Shown: one piece after another, positions 58,435 through 64,000 of the stretch | Numbering within the stretch: position 1 is the first letter of the stretch | Layout of the letters: every line of letters starts with the position of its first letter | Source of the DNA: Trileptium ribeirensis | Lineage: Eukaryota; Nematoda; Enoplea; Enoplida; Thoracostomopsidae | Length of the DNA stretch: 64,000 bases | Reading direction: 5' to 3' | Assembly (NCBI GenBank): GCA_030248225.1 | Contig: JASANE010011868.1 | Coordinates: 1-64,000 of the forward strand | The notes under the pieces: model-generated | Databases searched by the model: none | The model's input: only the letters and a program-made list of their open reading frames with translations | What the model was told of the DNA's origin: nothing | Translations under genes and position numbers: made by a program

Positions 58435-61400
58435 GTAAGTGTAGTTTATATCAATGGTAGTTGAAGGCTGTCTGAGAATAGGACGATATGCTTTACTATC
58501 ACTCATGTATATCATCAGATTGGATATTTCCCCACTATATTTAGACTATACTGGTCTGATTTTAGAGCCTGTATATTTTTCTAAATACATATGTAAAATA
58601 AGGTTTTAAAAGTATTCTCCCATCCAATAAACCGTATGATCAACCGCCCAGCATAGTTGGAGTCGCGACAAAATTTACACGATGATGATGAAAATTGTCC
58701 TGGGGCACGGCACGGGGTGACAGAGCGGAGGGGGGGGGTGCGGTTCCCTTGCTGTTTATTAAAAAGAGGCTGCCGGAAGATGAATTCCAAAGTTCTAAGG
58801 TAGCGTGCTCCCCTCCTCCGACTTTTTAGTGTGTCCTATCACAATTATCATACTTTTATGATTTCTGGGGAACTATATATACATTTGTGTTTCTGTACTG
58901 CAAATAATATTAGTTGTTCTTACTTGCGATGTTTACTATTTATGTAACACTTGGAAAGGTGTCATGCATTAGATATAGCACCATAACTTTTTCACATTTG
59001 CTCTCGTATTTTTCTCATATTTTCTAGTTTGACTGGTTTATTGTATTTCTAGTTTGCCTGGTTTATTGTAGTAATTATTTTGCTAATAATGATTTATAAC
59101 GCCATTGAAATATTTTTTTATACTGGTTGTTATGTATCAGTTAAGAATTGTTATAAGTCAAGCCATAAATTAAAATCGGACGAGACCATCTAGTATTTCG
59201 TTTTGTATTCCTTAGGCTGTGATCTTCATTGCAATTGTTGAGCCAAAATGATTTTTGAGAAGCCTGTGTCATGTCACTCTCTGCAGTTAGTTCAATAGAA
59301 ATAATGCTACATCGATTCATTTTTTGAAATAAAGCTTAAGATGTATATAAAATGTTATTAAAATATTCACAAATTATGCAGCGCTCACAAGAATTGCGTG
59401 CGTTTATTAGTGCAGTATGTATATATCATATGAATTCAGCGGTGTATAAATTAATCATATTTGCATAGTTTACCATTTCAGGTCGCTTATAATCAACGAT
59501 GTCTCAATTCCTTTGGAAAAATCGAAAGGACAAAGGTACTGTGGATATTGGGATACCGAAAGATTGCAACACTCCAAGAAGGGAAATCGAACTTGTGTAC
59601 GCTTAGTTATTACGGTAAGTATTGATACACACGCTTTTATTATCCCGCATCTAAAATTAGCCTTAGGAAGACAACACAATAGAATGTACAACTAATGGAA
59701 TGATATTGTTTACATGTGGTTTTATCTATGCCGCATCTAACATCAGACTTAGGAAGACAATTAATGGAATAATATTATTTACATGTGGTTCTATCTTTCC
59801 TGCACCTAAAATCAGACTTAGGAAAACAACACTAAAGAATGTACAATTAACGGAATAATATTTACACGTGGTTTTATCTATCCCGCATCTAAAACCAGTC
59901 TTAGGAAGACAACGCGATAGAAATGAAGCAAATTCTAGCATATATCACTTGTGTCTTACAAATTTGCCCAGTGTATTTTCATGAAACTTTAATTGTTTGA
60001 TAGTCCGGTGTCTGTTTACTTACGCCCTAGTTAAAGTTCGAATGGATTTTGCATCATAACGGGTGTTGTATCGCTTCACGGAAAAAGTAAACCATGTGTT
60101 AGTTGGGTTCAGCGATGACACATAGACTACGATTATGTTGACTCTTCAAAATTTACACAAGATCAATAAAATAATTGTTAATATTGTCTAATGAGAAGCA
60201 TGGATACTTGGATACTGTTTTCTCGCATTTGCATTTCATTTTATAACAACTGTATATTGTATATATATATATTTGTTAAAGTGCTTTTAATATTTTTACG
60301 GCGACTTTTAAAAAGTTGATAAACGCGTCATTCAATTTTAACTTGACTAAAATTTATGCGATTTTGAACCAATGTAACTTTTACTGGAGTAAGTGGAATG
60401 CAATCTTCTCTCGTTCACGATATGCTACGCCTAAACCTTAGCCCAAGCTTAGGTTAGAATATGAGCCAGTTGTGGGCTTGCTACCTACCGAACCCCTGTC
60501 CGCTCTAAATTGTGCATTTTTAACTATATAACGACCGGCCTTTAAAGGTGACATGCACCCAACTTGGTATAAACTGGAACCACCGTGGTTTGTAAGCATT
60601 CATTATTATACATTATTATGTTTATTATAATGCGTGAAAATATTTAAGATAGTTGTTGCTTTCTGTGATCCACACTGTTTTGGTGCCGGGCTGCGACGCG
60701 ACTGGATAAGTTACAGTGTGGGATCTGTATCTGTTCAAGTTTAAAGCAGAAAAATTAATATATTGTCTACAGCTACTTGAAACGTAAACGTGTCGTTGTT
60801 GCAAATGGTAATCCTAAAGACCGCTGGATTAATGGCTTTAACTTAATTTTATCTAGTTAGATGAACTTCATACTTTTATAAGAACGACAACGAAACAGTA
60901 GGCGAGCATTGATGATGTAACGCTGCATCATGTATCTAATGCGATGGATTATGCGCTTTGAATATATGAGCCAAATTACAGTAATATTTAACGAGCTGTA
61001 TCAGTGTAATAACGAAATTCACTTAGATTTTGCATTAATATCTAACGGTGTCAAGACGTGTTTCCTAGCTTTATCTCAGCGATATTACTGTCCCAAGCAA
61101 TCCCTAAGGTCACATGCTGTGTAAAAACTTAAGCCAATTCGGTTCACTTTCAACCACGTTACGAAGGATAACAGCGAAAACGGGCTGATATTAGCCTGAA
61201 ACATAGATTACCCTGCTTCTGAACAAGTAGAGATATATGTAAAGTTATATACTTAGAGACTATTAGAATTAAACGCATCATATGAAAAATTGTAGCCAAA
61301 TACAATCAATTGCCAAATTATAAGAGTTACTATAAAATTTTACTGTATATTGTAATTGGTATAAACACTAGCTATGTGACCAATTTAGCTAACTGTTGTA

Positions 61401-62110
61401 GATTTACATTTCCAGTTAAAAGATTTTTCGTTGTATCTTTTTTAATGTAGAACCTGTCACAATCTATATTTGACTCCTAAGTGTTTCAGCGCGCAGACAT
61501 GTTTATATACGAGATTATAAATTACAGACTTGAAATCTGATTTGTGGTGAATTATTAATGTTTGATAGTACCTAGGCATACCCAACTGCACTAAGAATAT
61601 TTCTAGTAGTTTTGTGGTGTCCACCGAACTTAGTTGTTATAACGTGTGGCTGCTTATGTAACCGATGAATTCTGACTTTAATTTTAACACTAGCTTAGTG
61701 TAATTTCATTTAATGCCGTCTTATATATATTTTTGTTCCAGGGCGATTTTGGCGTTGTTTCGACGCATTTGCAAGCAAAACTCTACAAACTTCATAACAT
61801 CAATTGCAATATAGGCGCTGAATTTAATGGAATTGCATGGAAATGTATTTCAGCAACAGACAGTTGCGGGCATACTGGATACGGATACAATCACTTAACT
61901 AGTCAATGGCCGCCATCATCGCATGCAGAGGAAGACTACACAGGCCTTGCTCATGTGACAGTTCTTGATTCATTTTTCCTGCAGCCACGGTCACGAATAC
62001 AACGAAAAGACTCGATTTCCCGCAAATGGGAAACAATTTTCTCGCGGTCAGTGTTTCCGGTGTCAAATTCAATACCCGTCACCGCTCAATTTCTTTCATT
62101 TGGAGTATAG
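58142..62110 (+). CDS. Gene C: unrecognised 264-residue protein
   Basis: Three exons (58142-58434, 59482-59614, 61742-62110) join in frame (phases 2 and 0) with consensus donors GTAAGT, GTAAGT and acceptors ATTTCAG, TTGTTCCAG, giving 264 residues. No signal peptide or membrane segment is seen, so it is probably intracellular. KSVTF at residues 6-10 fits the RVxF docking pattern for protein phosphatase 1, a short motif that also occurs by chance. A Ser-rich acidic segment follows (SSRKNSSGSASSLTDDVDD). The second half looks like a folded domain with aromatic and Cys residues: CGYWDTERL, GNRTCVRLVITGDFGVV, EFNGIAWKCISATDSCGH and SQWPPSS. I do not recognise the family. The consistent phases and composition make the gene itself convincing; its role is unknown. 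Confidence 0.75.
58435..59481 (+). other. Gene C intron 1
   Basis: A 1.05-kb intron. It contains a GC-rich patch at 58700-58760 with a run of nine G, and a doubled TTTCTAGTTTG(A/C)CTGGTTTATTG at about 59022 and 59047. No other feature was recognised. Confidence 0.6.
59482..59614 (+). CDS. Gene C exon 2
   Basis: After ACCATTTCAG the exon completes the split Lys codon and reads SLIINDVSIPLEKSKG, then CGYWDTERLQHSKKG and CVRLVIT, ending phase 0 at ACG|GTAAGT. Both splice sites are consensus. Confidence 0.75.
59630..59925 (+). repeat. Short tandem repeat, about four units
   Basis: CGCATCTAAAATTAGCCTTA near 59648, CGCATCTAACATCAGACTTA near 59732, TGCACCTAAAATCAGACTTA near 59801 and CGCATCTAAAACCAGTCTTA near 59883 are each followed by GGAAGACAA or GGAAAACAA. 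Spacing is about 70-85 bp. Units are separated by ATTTACATGTGGTTTTATC-type sequence. The array starts 16 bp after exon 2. Confidence 0.75.
60385..60575 (+). repeat. Interspersed repeat family T, copy 3
   Basis: CTACGCCTAAACCTTAGCCC, AAGCTTAGGTTAGAATATGA, CTACCGAACCCCTG, CCGCTCTAAATTGTG, TATATAACGACCGGCC and AAAGGTGACATGCACCCAAC match the order of blocks in copy 4 at 63455-63640. This copy and copy 4 share the most sequence. Confidence 0.6.
61742..62110 (+). CDS. Gene C exon 3 (terminal)
   Basis: After TTTTTGTTCCAG the exon reads GDFGVVSTHLQAKLYKL and continues 122 codons to a TAG stop. Four cysteines and a TGYGYNHLTSQWPPSS segment suggest a compact fold. No AATAAA lies close to the stop; the first clear one is near 62872. 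Confidence 0.75.
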   Translation, partial: GDFGVVSTHLQAKLYKLHNINCNIGAEFNGIAWKCISATDSCGHTGYGYNHLTSQWPPSSHAEEDYTGLAHVTVLDSFFLQPRSRIQRKDSISRKWETIFSRSVFPVSNSIPVTAQFLSFGV

Positions 62111-62279
62111 AAAAGTTTCGTTAATGACATTGACGAGATGTGTGTTTGTCATACCAGACGCAAAGACAATTTGAATTTAAAACGTTGAATCTCGAAAAGC
62201 TTCAAACCTTACGCTATTTTATTGATTTTAAATCCATTTGAAATGTCACTGTTATTGTACGTAGTGTTACATATGAGAG

Positions 62280-62735
62280 ACCGCAATCGGGTCGGTTATG
62301 TACGGGTCTGGTCGAATCGGCCTGGTTGGGTTGATATTTGTTGGACTCGGATCACATCTTGTCTGAACCTTACGATATTGTAAATTAATTTGAATTGTCA
62401 AATGTTATCAGTTACTGATATACATTATAGACCGTAGTTAAGTCGGGTTGTGTTCGGCCCTGAGCAGTGCGGCATGAAATTATTCTTGTTTCGGGTCGTG
62501 TCGGGTCTGTTTGTGCTCGGGCAATAGCTCATTAATACTTGCTTTGAACTAGCCGCACTGAATGGCAGTGCTTTATCACTCAGAAAGAACTCTATGAACC
62601 AGTTACGACTAATAATTCCAATTTATCGATAATCGTTATTTGGTTATTGTTGGATCGGGTCAGGTTATGGTTTCGTCATGCTTGGCTGGGTCAGTTTTAG
62701 TTTGATATTTTTCATCCCTATGCGGTCTATGCATT
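62280..62735. repeat. GGGTC-rich decayed repeat
   Basis: Clusters of GGGTCGG, CGGGTCTGG, TCGGGTTGTG, TCGGGTCGTGTCGGGTCTG and GGATCGGGTCAGG are spread across 450 bp of otherwise AT-rich DNA. A possibly related, oppositely oriented piece (GACCC/ACCCGG-rich) is at 42285-42370. It looks like a worn non-autonomous element; ends were not defined. Confidence 0.4.
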
Positions 62736-63454
62736 TATGAATTCATTTACGGGAATTCGCTGCAACATTAGTCTGCAACAATGTGTTGTTAACGTTACCA
62801 TATAGAGCTGACATTTTGCCCCTAATGCTACACTACAACTATTACTTGTTAATCCGTGTTATTATAATACTAATAAATAGCTGCTACTGTTTATCAAATT
62901 AGGCATCGTAGCAATGCGATTTAACCCACCCGCTTCTAGAATTAATGTGTATTTCGTACATTGTTGAACAGATATTATCGCTTTATTCGAGTCCTGCAAC
63001 AATTGAGCAATTTCGCAGAAATTGATTGTATCCTTAGAGATCCTTAAATATTAAACGCAGTTAAAACAGCGCTGGACAACGCATTTGGGTTGTTTGTCGA
63101 ATATCCGATGCCGCGAAATGGTTAATAATACTATTGTTATTTATATAAATATGGAATGTATCAATAGGCATAACATTTTCTATATTTCCAAGATTCTTTT
63201 AGAGGTGAAAATTTCAGCCCGCGGCCTGGCCCTGTGATATGTGTCGTAAAACTATAGCCAAATCGTCTTATATAGCACACAGAGCAAATAGCGTAATTTA
63301 CCGGCTACGCCACACAATGATCTGATGCTGCTGATCAAAAATTCGATGAAGATCTCAGTTTCAGCCTGAACCAAACAATTTGCACTTATATAGTTGCAAT
63401 TAAGCATATATAAAAATAGTTTGAAAATTGTATTCAACGATTGGACAATGTAAC
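62736..63454. other. Intergenic DNA, no gene seen
   Basis: AT-rich sequence with no feature that I can support. Confidence 0.45.
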
Positions 63455-63640
63455 TTATTGGGCGGCAGTGAAATGCATGTTGTGGCGTTCTCGATATACT
63501 AGGCCTTAGTCTTAGCCTGAGGTTCCTATATGAGCTTATGTACTAAGGCTAATTCGAGATGCTGCCGCCCCCCGAACCCTCCGCTCTAAGCTGTTCTTTT
63601 TCTAACATAATAACCTCCGGCCCCTAAAGGTGACATCGGC
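63455..63640 (+). repeat. Interspersed repeat family T, copy 4
   Basis: The fullest copy: AAATGCATGTTGTGGCG, TCTCGATATACTAGGCC, TTAGTCTTAGCC, TATGAGCTTATGTACTAAGG, CCCCGAACCCTCCGCTCTAA, TAACATAATAACCTCCGGCC and CCTAAAGGTGACATCG. It ends close to the possible start of gene D. No ORF and no pol III promoter boxes were seen. Confidence 0.6.
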
Positions 63641-63704
63641 TCAACTATTGATACTGCGAGACATATATAATTTATGTACATCCGGCGTCTATGCAACGTC
63701 CAAA

Positions 63705-63797
63705 ATGTCCGTGAAGCTTGACACCACACAGTCAACGATGACGTCATTTAAACCCCGAGATTTAGATAATTCCTGGAAGAAGTCTCCTGGACGGATG
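63705..63797 (+). CDS. Possible first exon of a fourth gene
   Basis: ATG in good context (ccaaaATGTCC) opens 31 codons, MSVKLDTTQS...SFKPRDLDNSW...SPGRM, ending at a possible GTATAT donor at 63798. Hydrophilic composition and local codon use look more coding-like than the AT-rich flanks. The frame stays open to 63929 without a donor. The window ends before any second exon, so this is only a candidate. Confidence 0.3.
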
Positions 63798-64000
63798 GTA
63801 TATATGATACAATGTTATACACTCATAGTATCTGTGCATTCTTATCTGAACGAAATAACTCATACGCGTGACAAAAACTATGTGACACACTTGAGTAGAG
63901 TCGACTATCATGGATCCTTGCTATCATAGTTTTCAAAAGCTTTCGAGAGATCTACATTTGATTGCACATAGCAAGATGCATATAAAGCAGATAATGATGG
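63798..64000. other. Window end, nothing firm
   Basis: Either the start of an intron of the possible fourth gene or its continuing open frame (to a TAG at 63927-63929). No other feature. Confidence 0.3.

Larger units (their letters stand above)
59615..61741 (+). other. Gene C intron 2
   Basis: A 2.13-kb intron. At 59630-59925 four diverged units of about 80 bp contain a TTATC..CCGCATCTAAAA..AG.CTTAGGAAGACAAC block. Repeat family T has a copy at 60385-60575. The piece 61150-61420 shares phrases with 38560-39240 (for example AAACACTAGCTATGTGA). No extra exon was recognised. Confidence 0.55.

Overview
The window reads as nuclear DNA of an invertebrate animal. Evidence: AT-rich, gene-poor sequence; protein-coding exons bounded by GT...AG introns of 1 to 10 kb; 5'-truncated non-LTR retrotransposons; many MITEs with target-site duplications; a Helitron; tRNA-like SINEs; and several short satellites. 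There are no bacterial operons, ribosome binding sites, CRISPR arrays or phage genes. The phylum cannot be fixed from this window. A nematode is one possibility: a nicotinamide/amine N-methyltransferase-type gene, short TTAGGC-like runs, and acceptor-like sites about 60 nt before two start codons fit it, but none is decisive.

Layout. All genes I can support lie on the + strand. Gene A (exons 7854-7890, 11553-11597, 14386-14486, 15770-17203) joins in frame to a 538-residue, cysteine-free, probably secreted protein that I do not recognise. Gene B (exons 25662-25937 and 36325-36861) joins in frame to a 270-residue SAM-dependent methyltransferase of the NNMT/PNMT/INMT family, split by a 10.4 kb intron. 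Gene C (58142-58434, 59482-59614, 61742-62110) joins in frame to a 264-residue protein of unknown family. A possible first exon of a fourth gene lies at 63705-63797. The stretch 36862-58141 (21 kb) has no gene I can defend.

Repeats fill the rest. 3-10 kb: a 276-bp-spaced direct repeat, a 72-bp satellite, an intact PIF/Harbinger-type MITE and three decayed relatives. 12.4-13.2 kb and 19.4-20.65 kb: two dead LINE fragments in opposite orientation. 17.3 kb: a hAT-type MITE with a perfect 8-bp duplication inside the gene A 3' region. Gene B intron: a Helitron nested inside a hAT-like element, then a 13-unit 60-bp minisatellite. 38.7 kb: another hAT-like element. 43.0-43.85 kb: a striking cluster of the palindrome GTTCGCGAAC. 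44.4-45.7 kb: two local duplications. 46.3-50.2 kb: a block of unusual strand composition with no gene. 54.1 kb and 56.4-57.3 kb: two further tandem arrays. The genes share no visible pathway; they appear to be independent neighbours.

Caveats: exon joins rest on reading frame, splice-site match and, for gene B only, family similarity. No transcript evidence was available.
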